Shown: piece after piece, positions 54,645 through 64,000 of the stretch
Layout: each line of letters starts with the position of its first letter
How positions within the stretch are numbered: the stretch's first letter is position 1
Source: Heloderma charlesbogerti
Lineage: Eukaryota; Chordata; Lepidosauria; Squamata; Helodermatidae
NCBI GenBank assembly: GCA_026122225.1
Contig: JANEZZ010002671.1
Coordinates: 372,001-436,000, forward strand
Direction of reading: 5' to 3'
DNA: 64,000 nucleotides
Notes under the pieces: model-generated
The model's input: only the letters and a program-made list of their open reading frames with translations
Told to the model about the DNA's origin: nothing
Database searches by the model: none
Program-made: the position numbers and the translations under genes

Positions 54645-54766
54645 AGGCCTCGAAAAATAAGTGGGACCTGCCAGGACAGCACTCCCTTCTGTTGCCGAAC
54701 TACAAACAAAACTGGATACTGAAGATTTTCAGAATCACTCTTTACATTAACCCGGACTGCATCCAC
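54645..54766 (-). CDS. SIDT1: SIDT1 coding exon (probably exon 2), beta-rich extracytosolic domain
   Basis: A 122-nt exon encodes 40 codons plus two bases. It begins VDAVRVNVKSDSENL, continues YPVLFVVRQQKG and ends VLSWQVPLIFRG. The acceptor is a pyrimidine-rich tract ending CCATAG at 54767-54772 and the donor is GTAAGTAG from 54644 leftwards. The exon starts in phase 0, and its last two bases CT join the T of the next exon to make Leu. The block VVRQQK...VLSWQVPL is a hallmark of SIDT1. No stop or frameshift is present. The exon starts about 55 bp downstream of the 5' remnant of an L2 element. It is too short to stand out as an open frame and was found by reading the minus strand. Confidence 0.93.
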
Positions 54767-55140
54767 CTATGGAGAGAGAGACAGTACAGGTACTTAATAA
54801 TTGCAAACCACATTATCTCTTCCCATTCAAAATAGTAAGTTAGGGCATTTCCAGTTCTACCATTTAGTTGTGGTTATCCCTCATGATGCTACTCACAACA
54901 ATGAGACAAGGCAGGGCTTGATTCCACCAGAACTGTTGCTATCTGATATAAAACTGTATTCAGAACAGACTCAGGGCCAAACGAGATGCAACAATAGACA
55001 CATCACTTAATTTTTAAGTTATTAATAACAGGGATCCCACAGCAGTCCCAACCAAAGTTCCCGACATGACAGCCTTTAGCCACCAGAAAGAAGCTCCCAT
55101 TGGCACTAATGGGAGCTTCCCTCCCAGGCCTAATAGAATC
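54767..55140. other. SIDT1 intron upstream of exon 54645-54766
   Basis: Unique-looking sequence. No exon resembling the signal-peptide exon was found here. Confidence 0.5.
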
Positions 55141-55144
55141 TGCG

Positions 55145-56400
55145 GGGGGCGGGGGTATTTATTACATTTCTATACCATCCCGTAGCTGAAGCTCTCTGGG
55201 CAGTTTACAAAGGTTAGAACATTAAAAGTACAATATGCAAAATTTAAAATATAAAAAACATACAGACAGCATACACAAAGACAATATATATCTAAAAGCA
55301 ACTTTGAGCAATCAGCCAAATCATAAAACACATCCAGGATCAATTAAAACTATTCACATGCTGCCAAATGCCTGGGAAAAGAGAAAAGTCTTGACCTGGC
55401 GCTGAAAAGATAACAATACTGGTGCAAGCCAGGCCTTATTGGGGAGGTTATGCCACAACTGGGGGTCCACCACTGAGAAGGTCCTCTCCCTTGATGCTGT
55501 CTTCCGAGCCTCCCTTGGAGTAGGCACCTGGAGGAGGACCTCAGATGTTGAGCGCACTGTATGGGTATGTTTCAGATGGGAGAGGCACTCCGTCAGGTAC
55601 TGCAGTCCCGAGCCGTGTAAGGCTTTATAGGTTCAAACCAGCACCTTGACTTCAGGTTCGGAAGCACAGGCAGTCAGTGCAAGTGGGGTAGAGTAGGTCT
55701 TATGTGTACAGACCTCCTGGTCCTTGTTATCAATCTGGCCACTGCATTTTGCAGAAGCTGCAGCTCCTGAACCAAAGGCAGTCCCATGTAGAGCACATTG
55801 CAGTAATTTAACTTGGAGGTTACCAGAGCACAGACAACTGAAGCCAGGTTATCCTTGTCCAGGTAGGGGCATAGCTGGGCCACCAACCAAAGTTGGTAGA
55901 AGGCACTCCGTCCACTGAGACCACTTGAACCTCAAGTGACAAAGATGGTTCTAGGAGAACCCCCAAGCTATGAACCTGCTCCTTCAGGGGGAGTGCAACC
56001 CCATGGTTGAACACCCTCCATCCAGTCAGGAGAACCACCCACTAACAATATCTCAGTCTTGTCTGGATTGAGTTTCAGTTTATTCACCCTTATCCAGCCC
56101 ATTGTCACAGCCAGGCACTGATTTAGCACATCTACAGCCTCACCTGAAGAAGATGAAAAGGAGAAATAGAGCTGTGTGTCATCAGCATACTGATGACAAT
56201 TCACTCCAAAACTCCGAATGACCACACTCAACAGTTTCATGTAGATGTTGAACAGCATGAGGGACAAAATGGACCCCTGTGGAACCCTACACTGGAGAAT
56301 CCACAGGGCCGAGCAATGTTCCCCAAGAACCACCTTCTGGAGCAAACCAGCCAAGTAGGAGCAAAACTACTGTATGACTTCCATTCAGATATTGTTTCAC
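55145..56400 (-). mobile_element. L2 LINE (minus), 5'-truncated
   Basis: The 3' tail at 55145-55340 (GCTCTCTGGGCAGTTTACA) is followed by the C-terminus (55557-55354: ERTFSVVDPQLWHNLPNKA), 55886-55674 (VTSKLNYCNVLYMGLPL) and reverse transcriptase (56354-55968: RVPQGSILSLMLFNIYMK, YADDTQLYFSFSS). YADD is intact; frameshifts divide the protein. Confidence 0.9.
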
Positions 56401-56429
56401 TAGTCCTCCCTGCCTAGGATTGAGGTTTA

Positions 56430-56840
56430 TAAGCTGGAGTTTCCAAAGCCCCACCCAGGGCTCAGCTGCAGCACATCAGAGGCTTCTAAAAGATGTCCTC
56501 CTCATGAGAAGGGCACTGCTCATGAGGAAGCCTTTACTCTGAGGAGCTTTCTTTTGTAACCAGACACCACTCCTCACAGGGATTGTTTTGGCCTACTGCT
56601 GCCACTCTTGGGGGCTAGGTGGTCGCTTAGCCTCCATCTCAAAGGCAGAGGGTCCCCTCCTCTTGCAGGGATGGACACACAGCCATCTGCCCTGACGAGT
56701 CAGGCTCCTCCTGGTCTGCCTCCCAGTCTCTGGCATGGGCTGCTCCTGGATGTGGTTTGTCTCCAGGAGCTCTAGTTTCTACTCTGAAGAGGGTTCCTCC
56801 AATGGGGGCATGGCATCGTCCCACAGTTCAGATGAAGATT
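56430..56840 (-). repeat. Block similar to the putative LTR at 22220-22962
   Basis: Shares GGCTTAGCCTCCATCTCAAAGGC-like text, GAGTCAGGCTCCTCCTGG and CTCTGAAGAGG with the earlier block in the same orientation. More diverged, ends not defined. Confidence 0.4.
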
Positions 56841-57860
56841 TTCCCCATGCCTACTATTAACAACTTTTCTAAAGATGCAACAGCAAGTGACATGTTTAGC
56901 ATTATATCTTGCTTGGCTCTTAGGCAACCCTTAAGTATATCTTCACTATTTACTGATATCCCACTTTTCAGAATAAAAATCCTTCCAAGGCAGCTTACAA
57001 GTAATATGAATACACATTAATAAAAAAAAATATAAAAAATATCAGCAACTCATAAGGATAACATAAAGATTGTAAGGATCCTTCCCACAGGGCAGTTGAT
57101 GGCAGAAGAGACAGTCCAACTGCTGCAAGGGGCTGAGGTGTTATTTGCCTGCTTCTCTTCTGGCATCCTTCCTACACAACAGTTGGTGGTCGTAGTCCTG
57201 TGGGGGCAGTCCAGCTGCAACAAGGGGCTGAGGTTTGTCACACATAAGAACACAGAAGCTCTTAATGGGACAAACACTCTTATCCCAGACCACAACCATT
57301 TTTGCAACAGATGCATTGCTAGAAGCACAGGCAGATAAGGCAGGCTGGATAGTGGGCCAATACTACACAGCTTTGCCAAAGCCCCATATGTGCATATTCA
57401 ATGCTTCTATTCAAATATCCAAGTAACATTATACCAGGGCCATGTGACTTTCATCTGGGATCCACAAGCTGTTGCCTAGCAATATCACACAATGTTGTGT
57501 GGGATACTGCCCATGCTGAGATAATTAACAGATAAGGAATATCCTGTTCGGCTATTTAAGCACCTCCAAAACAGTCAGTCTTATGAGCAGCTGTTAGGAC
57601 ATTTAGGAGGTAGCAACCCAAGCACCCTTCTGTGGGTCCCAATATTTACCTTGCATTGATGAAAATGGTGGCTGTTCATAGAGATCACCTTCCTGTAGCA
57701 TATAATAGCCAAATTATATTATTTAGGCCAAGGCCTGAGGTTACTGACAAAGTGCTTGTTCAACCCTTGCTCTTCTTAGTTCAGTACATGAAGCATGAAG
57801 GTTCTGATTGGCTGGATCAAGAAAGTGATCAATGTTCCTTGAGAAAGAGAGAAACCACCT
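56841..57860. other. Unclassified, with a short repeated segment
   Basis: A segment of about 30 bp (CAGTCCAACTGCTGCAAGGG, then GGCTGAGG) at 57106-57140 recurs at 57210-57236. A retroelement tail may lie at 56950-57020 (minus). The overlapping ORFs here carry no recognisable protein. Confidence 0.35.
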
Positions 57861-57862
57861 TA

Positions 57863-57917
57863 GAATCACAGAATAGTAGGGCTGGAAGGGGTCTACAAGG
57901 CCATCGAGTCCAACCTT
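57863..57917 (-). repeat. CR1 3' end remnant
   Basis: Minus strand GGTTGGACTCGATGGCC and CCCTTCCAGCCC up to TATTCTGTGATTC. Confidence 0.8.
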
Positions 57918-59390
57918 AAAGAAGAAAGGGTACTAACACTTCTGAAGAAACATACCTCAAGAGTCAGAAGTTTTAAATAACTACCAACCAATACTAACAA
58001 CCCATGATATGATGCACATGGGGCAAGATAGCCCAATAGTTACAGCACCTCAAAGAGGTCTGATTAAGAAAGTTGCTCCAACAAAGTCTATGACTGAACT
58101 GATAGTCCAGTAGACCAACCGCATAGACAAGGCCTAACCATAAACAAATTCCACCCAAAATTATTCCACTTGCACTTTGTTCAGGACAGTATTATATATG
58201 ACATATCCAAAATCTAGAATCAGTGACATAGGCCTGAAAAAACTGTGATCTTTTCTGTTTTTCGTAGGATCCCAACGTCAGTGGTGCCATAAGACACTGA
58301 GGGTATCATATGGCATTCAGCCCACAAGGATCATGCCACTTCTGTAATGCTACCACTTGTCCTTGCAGGATACAGAGAAGCTGCATCAGGGTTGGGTCTG
58401 TAAAACTACCTGTAGTAGCACCCATTTTGTTCCCACTCAGGACTCATTTGCTGGCTCAAGCAAACCATGCAGGCTGAGTCATGGGCAGCAGACTCTGGTG
58501 AGCCAGAAGCCATGAGACAAGGGCCAAATAGAAGCCAGGACCAGAGAACAAGCCAGGAGTCAGGACCAAAGGGACTAGACACACACATGCACCTAAGAAG
58601 ACCTTATTAGCACTCAGCTGGAACTGGAACCCCTGCCCAGAAGAATCCGATGGTCAGCGTGGGTGAGTAGAGTCAGTCCAGAAAGTTTTCCACGGAGAAG
58701 CTGCTGAGAAATACTTCAATGGCTTACCACACAGGCGGAGCTGCACGCAGGTCCACCAGCTCTTAACAATTAATCTGGAGGGAATTCACTGAGAGGAGGA
58801 AGTGTGCTAAGAGAGCTGCCCTTTTAAGGCTTTTCACTCCTCAGGGAAGGGGCAGAGCCTGGGAAGAGTCATCTGTCCCTGAAGGAATAAAAGGTGTTCT
58901 CGTCTAGTAGATGTAGATGTTAAATGCAAGCTAATTCCACCCAAAACATCTTTGCATGCATAGAAAAGGCGATCTGTGCAAAGGCTAAAAATAAATAAGC
59001 CTAGAACTTCCTTCCTGCTGGCTGCTATTCCAGATGTGTCCTCAAGTCTATCCAATGGCCTGTAGGTGGATGAGCCTTATGGTTTGTTCTCAAAGGTTGC
59101 CCTAGCATGAGCCTCCCAATTATTGGAAAATGACAATGTTCTACTGGGGAATGTCCTTAACTTTATGTTAGCCATGACCTAATCCAACTCATATAGCAGA
59201 GGCAGTCCAGCAAGCCCTGTACCAAAGTGGATGCCTCATATCCAGTATGTTTCTGAGTTCTTCTGCTTAGTAGCTGACATGGATTAAAACGAAGCTGCAC
59301 AACACTTCCATTTCTGTTCTTGCCTAAACTTCACCACCAAAGATGAACTAACGTGAGTGGCAGCCCCAACCACATCGGATGAATTAACTG
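57918..59390. other. Unclassified intron
   Basis: 58430-58600 is rich in AGCCAGGA-type motifs, and 58600-58900 looks like a decayed retroelement LTR or DNA element (GGGCAGAGCCTGGGAAG, GAATAAAAGG). No coding frame recognised. Confidence 0.3.
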
Positions 59391-59394
59391 AATA

Positions 59395-59600
59395 TTTCCA
59401 GATTTCATTCATTTCATTTCTTATATTTCTATACCTCCCCATATCCGAAGCTCTCTAGGTGGTTCACAAAAATTAAAAACCAGTAAAAACACATTATATG
59501 AAATACAAGAAAACATTTACATAAAACCCATATAAATCGATAGCACACACAGACAACATATATCTAAAAACCATTTCAGATTGATAATCACTGGGTAGAA
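59395..59600 (-). repeat. L2 LINE 3' tail
   Basis: Minus strand, related to 55145-55340 (AGCTCTCTAGGTGGTTCAC, ACACACAGACAACATATATC). Confidence 0.7.
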
Positions 59601-59956
59601 TAGGTCTCACAAAGATATAGGGAAGCTCATCGTTCTCTTTCTGACCCATGAAGGCTCACCCAAGAGATACACTGGAAGTTATGCAGGTGAATGGCTCCTG
59701 GGCCTGGCACACAGAGGCAGAGTAACGGTGGTGAACAAATAGGCTCTGTCTCTATTGTGGAGCTGCCAATTCTGCTGCTGCCTGGCCAAATCAACCCCTG
59801 GGCCAGGAGAGTGGCAGCCCCAGCCTGGCTGGGATTAGCATCAGTACACTCACACCTCTTGATCCCTCTTCAGATCCTCCACTCTGCAGTGGTGTTGATA
59901 CCAGCAGTGGCTATGATAGACCCTGATAATCCTGTTGGGACTCTGCAGTACCCCAG

Positions 59957-60493
59957 TGTCAGGAGCACCCTGGCAGCCTCTTTCAGTCTACTCCAACAGC
60001 TAACTCAAGACACAGACAAAAGGATTCTTTTCAAGGCTTTAATCCTTTTACTACTTAATGACTCTTTCAGATGCTAATCACCAGTGACTAAGCAAGGAAT
60101 AGCAGAGTAGCCTATGCTTCAGGTTAGGCAGTTGGTCCCCATTTGAAGGAGAATCACTGGAAGACCCTGAACTTATGGGCTAGGGAGAGATCCTCCCTCT
60201 TTCCCTTGGGTCCTCGGGATGCGACCGTTGCTTGCGCGCCAAACAGCGCTATGCCTCCTTTCCGTGCCCTCCATCTGTCGTCGCTCCCTGCATTGCGCTT
60301 GAGCATCCAGCAAGCCCCCGTCCAGCGCCTTCTCACTGCCAGGGTCACTATCTATCTCAGGAATGCTGGCAGGAGGAATCTCTGCCAGCTGCTGTGCCTG
60401 TGAGGGATGAGCGGCTCCTCTCCCACGGATTGCTGTTCCTCCTCAGAATCAGAACTGCTCTGGGGTTCTATCGGCTCAGTTTCCACCCTGACA
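59957..60493 (-). repeat. 3' LTR of gypsy copy F
   Basis: Minus strand TGTCAGGGTGGAAAC (60493) to GGTGCTCCTGACA (59957). Subfamily of copies B and E. CCCAG at 59952-59956 would be one target-site copy. Confidence 0.92.
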
Positions 60494-61970
60494 TCATCCC
60501 CGCTCCCATGAGGCCCCCCCTCGTGCTCCTCCCCTGGGGCCCCGGGTTTGTGGGGGTACAGCTGGTGGAAGCGCCTCAGCAGCAACGGAGCATGCACATT
60601 TTCCGTGGGTTCCCAGGATCGCTCATCTGGCCCGTACCCCTTCCAGTCCACCAGATATTGCAGGCGGCTGCGAGAAAGGCAGGAGTCCAGAATCTCCGCG
60701 ACCTCAAACTCCTCCTCCCCCTCCACCAGCACTGGCGGCAGGGGGGAGCCGACCGAGCGATGAGGGTCGCCAGAAACCGGGGGGACAGCAAGGACTGATG
60801 AAAAACAGGATGGATCTTCATGGGGGGGGAGAGCCAGGTGAAAAGCAACAGGGTTAATCTGGGCCGTAATCTGGAAAGGCCCCGTGCGGCGAGGTGCGAG
60901 CTTCCTTGCGGGCGAGTGAGAGGGGAGGTATTGGGTGGACAACCAAACCCAGTCCCCCAGTTGCAGAGACGGACCCGGCTGGCTCCACTGGTCTGCAGAG
61001 GCCTTGTAGGCTGTCTTGGCTTGCTCGAGGGAGTCCCGTAAGAGGTGGTGTACCGCTCGCAACTCCTCTAAAAAGTCATGGGCCGCCGGCACCGAAGAGG
61101 GAGCTAGGGTGGATGGGAAAGCCTTGGGGTGGTAACCAAAATTGGCAAAAAATGGAGTTTGGCAGGTGGAAGCATGGCAGGCATTGTTATAAGCAAATTC
61201 TGCGAGAGGCAGCAAGGAAAACCAGTCATCTTGCTGGTAATTGACATAACAGCGCAAATATTGCTCCAGAGTCGCATTGGTGCGCTCGGTCTGACCATCT
61301 GTCTGTGGATGGTGGGCGGAGGAAAGACGGAGCATCACATGGAGAAGCCCAAGTAGCTCCCTCCAGAAATGGGCAGTGAATTGGGCCCCTATCCGAAATG
61401 AGACCTGGGCCATCCGTGGAGCGGAAAACATGCGCCAAAAACAGCTCCGCCGTCTCCCTGGCTGTGGGCAACCCAGAGCAGGGGATGAAATGGGCCATCT
61501 TAGAAAACAAATCCACCACCACCAGAATAGTGGTCTTACCGTGTGAGCGAGGCAAGTCAGTGATGAAGTCAAGGGAGAGCAGTTTCCAAGGTCCTGAGGG
61601 GGTAGGCAGGGGGTGAAGCAAGCCTGTGGGCTTGCCTGAGGAGGCCTTCGCCGCTGGCAGGTTGGGCAGGAGGCGACATAGGTCTTGATGTCCCGACACA
61701 CAGAGGCCACCAAAAATCCCGCGTCACTCCATGCAGGGTCTTGGCGAAGCCAAAATGCCCAGCTGTGGGGGAGTCGTGGCACTGATGGAGGACCTTCTCG
61801 TGGAGGGGTCTAGAAGGCACATAGACCCGGAATGGTAAAGCAGGCCACCTCGCAAAGAGAAGGGGGTAGAGTGGGGGGGCAGAGGCTAGCCCCAATTCCT
61901 CCACTTTTGTGCGAACAAAAGCATCCTGAGCCTGTGCAGAGTGAAGGAGCTCCTCCCAAGAGCGAGGCAC
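60352..61970 (-). pseudogene. Gypsy F integrase, chromodomain and LTR tail
   Basis: Frame 61782-60352 is 476 codons long and runs from the integrase into the LTR. It holds HPQTDGQTERTNATLEQYL (Glu region), the C-terminal GDWVWLSTQYLPSHSP, the chromodomain FEVAEILDS ... YLVDWKGYGPDERSWEP and the tail EPIEPQSSSDSEEEQ. The N-terminal HHCC (HQCHDSPTAGHFG) lies in frame 61970-61569 and the first catalytic Asp (SLDFITDLPRS) in 61699-61226, so at least two shifts break the enzyme. Confidence 0.92.
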
Positions 61971-62085
61971 CGCAGCTGCCGCCAGGCTCTGGGGGGGAAG
62001 AATCAGGGGGGGGGATTTCCCTCACCCCCTGGCTGGAGGTCCAGCTTACGAGAAAGAGCATCTGCTTGTAGGTTGTCAGAGGCCT

Positions 62086-62412
62086 TCACATGGCAAATCT
62101 TAAGGTGGAACCGGGGGAAAAAAGCGACCACCTAATCTGCCTCTGGTTTAAGGCACGGGCTGTCTGAAGATGTTCCAGGTTGCGATGGTCGGTTCTAACT
62201 TCGACTGGGTGCTGTGCCCCCTCCAGCAGATGACGCCAGGTCTCCAAAGCGGACTTGATGGCCAACAGTTCCTTCTCCCAGATGGTATAATTCCTCTCAG
62301 ACATGTTCAGCTTCCTGGAGTGGTAGGCACAGGGTTGCAACCCGCCGCCCGCCCGATCTGGCTGAAAAAGCACCGCCCCCACCGCAAAGTCAGAGGCATC
62401 AGTTTGCACCAC
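62086..62412 (-). pseudogene. Gypsy F RNase H
   Basis: [14 protein letters not shown] (first Asp), [15 protein letters not shown] (Glu) and [12 protein letters not shown] (Asp) are all present, so the metal-binding residues are intact, but the frame differs from reverse transcriptase. Confidence 0.9.
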
Positions 62413-63100
62413 AAAAGGCTTCCTCGGTCGGGATGTAACAGGATCGGCTCAGAACTAAAAAGCTTCTTAAGTTCCTCGAAAGCCTGTTGGGCAGATGCCA
62501 TCCAATGAAAAGGAGATTTCCTGCCCTTAAGGAGGTCTGTGAGAGGAGATGTCAGCCGAGCAAAGCTGGGCAGGAACTTTCTGTAAAAATTAGCAAACCC
62601 CAGAAAACGTTGCAAGTCCTTCTTGGTGGATGGAGCCTGCCAGGAGAGGACAGCCTGGACCTTTGCAGGATCCATCCTGATACCATCAGCTGAGATAATG
62701 TAGCCAAGATAGTCCAAAGAGGTTAGGTCAAATGCACATTTCTCCAGCTTGGCATACAGATGGTTCTCGCGGAGGCGCTGGAGGACGGCGGAGACATGGT
62801 GCTGATGGGCATGGGGGTCCTCAGAAAATATAAGTAAATCATCGAGATACACAATGAGGAAAGTGTCCAAATAGTCCCGGAAGATGGCATTCATAAAAGC
62901 GGAAAACGTGGGGGGGGGCGCAGGCAAGCCCAAACGGCATCACTAGGTATTCATACGCTCCGTACCGGGTGCCGAAACAGGTCTTCCACTCATCCCCCTC
63001 CGATGCGAATCAGATTGTAGGCGCCACGCAGGTCCAACTTTGTGAAAATCTTGGCTCGCCCCAGGCGCTCCAGCATCTCCAGGTATGAGGGGGAGGGGTA
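62307..63100 (-). pseudogene. Gypsy F reverse transcriptase
   Basis: [14 protein letters not shown] ends frame 63910-62990. Frame 62933-62307 holds [20 protein letters not shown] with the catalytic Asp pair intact, then YLGYIISADGIRMDPAKV and the connection (FLGFANFYRKFLPSFARL). A frameshift around 62935-62990 splits fingers from palm. Confidence 0.92.
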
Positions 63101-63379
63101 CTTGTCAGGGATCGAGACCGAATTCAAGGCTCTGTAGTCATGCACCGGGCGGAGTTCTCCAGATTTCTTGGTCACAAAGATGGTAGGGGCGCAGGCAGGG
63201 GAGAAGGAGGGGCGAATGAAGCCACGTCTGAGGTTTGTGTCCAAAACTCCGCAGAGCTCGAAGTTCCGCCCACATCGAATACAGTCGGCCAGTGGGGATG
63301 GTCGCCCCAGGAATGAGGTTAATGGCACAGTCAAATGAGGTGGTGGTGGGGGGAGCTGGTCAGCCTCCTTCTTGTCAAA

Positions 63380-63910
63380 AACATCCCGAAAAGCCGCATA
63401 CTTCTCTGGGAGGATCACGGTAGCTGAAGAACTGCCAGAAGCAGACGAGGAGGGGGAGGAAAGGGTTAAGGCCTGGGCTGGGACTGGCACCTCGGTCGGG
63501 AGGCAATGCTCCCAGCAGTAGGGAGATGCAAACTCCACTTGCTGAAGCCCCCAAGAAATCTGAGGATTATGCTTAGAGAGCCAGGAAACACCCAGCACGA
63601 TTGGGTACTGGGGAACCTTGGCCAAGTGAAACTGAATCTGCTCAACGTGGGACTGGGCGCGCAGAGTGAGCGGAGCTGTAATCTGGGTCACCGCGCCTGA
63701 AGAAAGAGGACGCCCATCGATGGTCTCCACTGCCAAGGGGGCAGGAAGAGGCAGGGTAGGAATCTTGTGGAAGAGGGTGAACGTTTCATCCATGAAACTG
63801 GTCATAGCCCCCGAGTCCACTAAAGCCAGGGCCTCCACCCCACCCCACTGGGAGGAGCGGAGGTGAACATGCAATAGCAGATGGGAGGGTGGGGGGGTTG
63901 CGGAAGGCAC
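63380..63910 (-). pseudogene. Gypsy F protease
   Basis: GGVEALALVDSGAMTSFMD gives the catalytic Asp-Ser-Gly, then VLGVSWLSKHNPQISWG and the linker DKKEADQLPP to reverse transcriptase. Open in one frame with it (306 codons). Confidence 0.9.
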
Positions 63911-64000
63911 CCACCTGGTGTGGAACCGACCCCCACACTGGAGACCCCCAACAGGCTTGGGGGCAGCCTAGTCAGGCCTGGGGGCGAGGAGGAGGAGGAG

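Larger units (their letters stand above)
10043..54766 (-). other. SIDT1: SIDT1 partial gene span (four internal coding exons and introns)
   Basis: Four exons in order on the minus strand encode consecutive pieces of a SID-1 family protein. Exon lengths are 122, 171, 46 and 102 nt. The codon phase at each junction is consistent: 122 leaves two bases, 171 keeps two, 46 restores phase 0 and 102 keeps it. Known for the family: SID1-like proteins are multi-pass membrane proteins of endolysosomes and plasma membrane implicated in double-stranded RNA and cholesterol handling. These exons fall in the extracytosolic N-terminal half, before any membrane segment. SIDT1 is preferred over SIDT2 because the residues recalled for human SIDT1 (SENL-YPVL, VVRQQK, NY-EVSRTLCPSE, VASMAP, FTASPSQPQ, YFLYKFP) fit much better. 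The first exon and all later exons are outside the window. Confidence 0.92.
59957..64000 (-). mobile_element. Ty3/gypsy chromodomain retrotransposon copy F, running off the right edge
   Basis: Minus strand. The 3' LTR (59957-60493) is followed leftwards-to-right by chromodomain, integrase, RNase H, reverse transcriptase and protease, in the order expected for a Ty3/gypsy element read from its 3' end. Gag and the 5' LTR are beyond 64000. It is the most complete copy here and serves as reference for copies A and E, but at least five frameshifts break pol. Confidence 0.95.

Noticed and set aside
54767..59956. Search for SIDT1 first exon
   Set aside because: No signal peptide followed by the expected N-terminal block and donor was found; the region is L2 and unclassified repeats.

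Overview
The window looks like squamate reptile (lizard or snake) nuclear DNA. It has no bacterial-style gene organisation. Interspersed repeats typical of squamates dominate: a chromodomain Ty3/gypsy element with its LTRs, L2, CR1, L1 and BovB LINEs, CORE-type tRNA SINEs, 5S-rRNA-derived SINEs and several hAT-type non-autonomous DNA elements with exact 8-bp target duplications. The assignment to squamates is an inference from this mix; I cannot name the species.

The one host gene I can support is SIDT1 (SID-1-like transmembrane protein 1) on the minus strand. Four consecutive coding exons are visible at 54645-54766, 31836-32006, 24528-24573 and 10043-10144. They encode the N-terminal extracytosolic beta-rich region. 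Their splice phases join without breaking the frame, and the encoded residues follow human SIDT1 in order. The intron after the 46-nt exon starts with GC rather than GT. The first exon (signal peptide) lies beyond the right edge and all later exons, including every transmembrane segment, lie beyond the left edge. The three complete introns are about 22.6, 7.3 and 14.4 kb.

Layout. 1-2907: 3' part of a broken plus-strand gypsy copy, apparently inserted into a minus-strand gypsy copy (2908-6082). 6083-10042: intron with L2 and L1 debris and a palindrome-rich hAT-type element with an exact 8-bp target duplication (8056-8693). 10145-24527: 5S SINE, a second palindromic hAT-type element (11447-12292), other DNA elements, a decayed L1 (15480-18560), CR1 (18588-19996), a composite DNA repeat and an unclassified LTR-like block. 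24574-31835: L1 debris, small DNA elements, two solo gypsy LTRs, a 5S/CR1 chimera and a BovB fragment ending about 75 bp from the exon at 31836. 32007-54644: CR1, L2, a half-L1 (ORF1-only) insertion, a 1.84-kb hAT-like insertion, a third solo LTR and a 0.65-kb inverted duplication. 54767-59956: L2 and unclassified repeats. 59957-64000: a minus-strand gypsy copy running off the right edge.

No transposable element here has an intact full set of proteins; each is frameshifted, truncated or deleted. The transposon ORFs therefore do not act together as a system. The biological content is a conserved gene whose introns have been filled by many generations of insertions, several of which can be ordered in time from their nesting.
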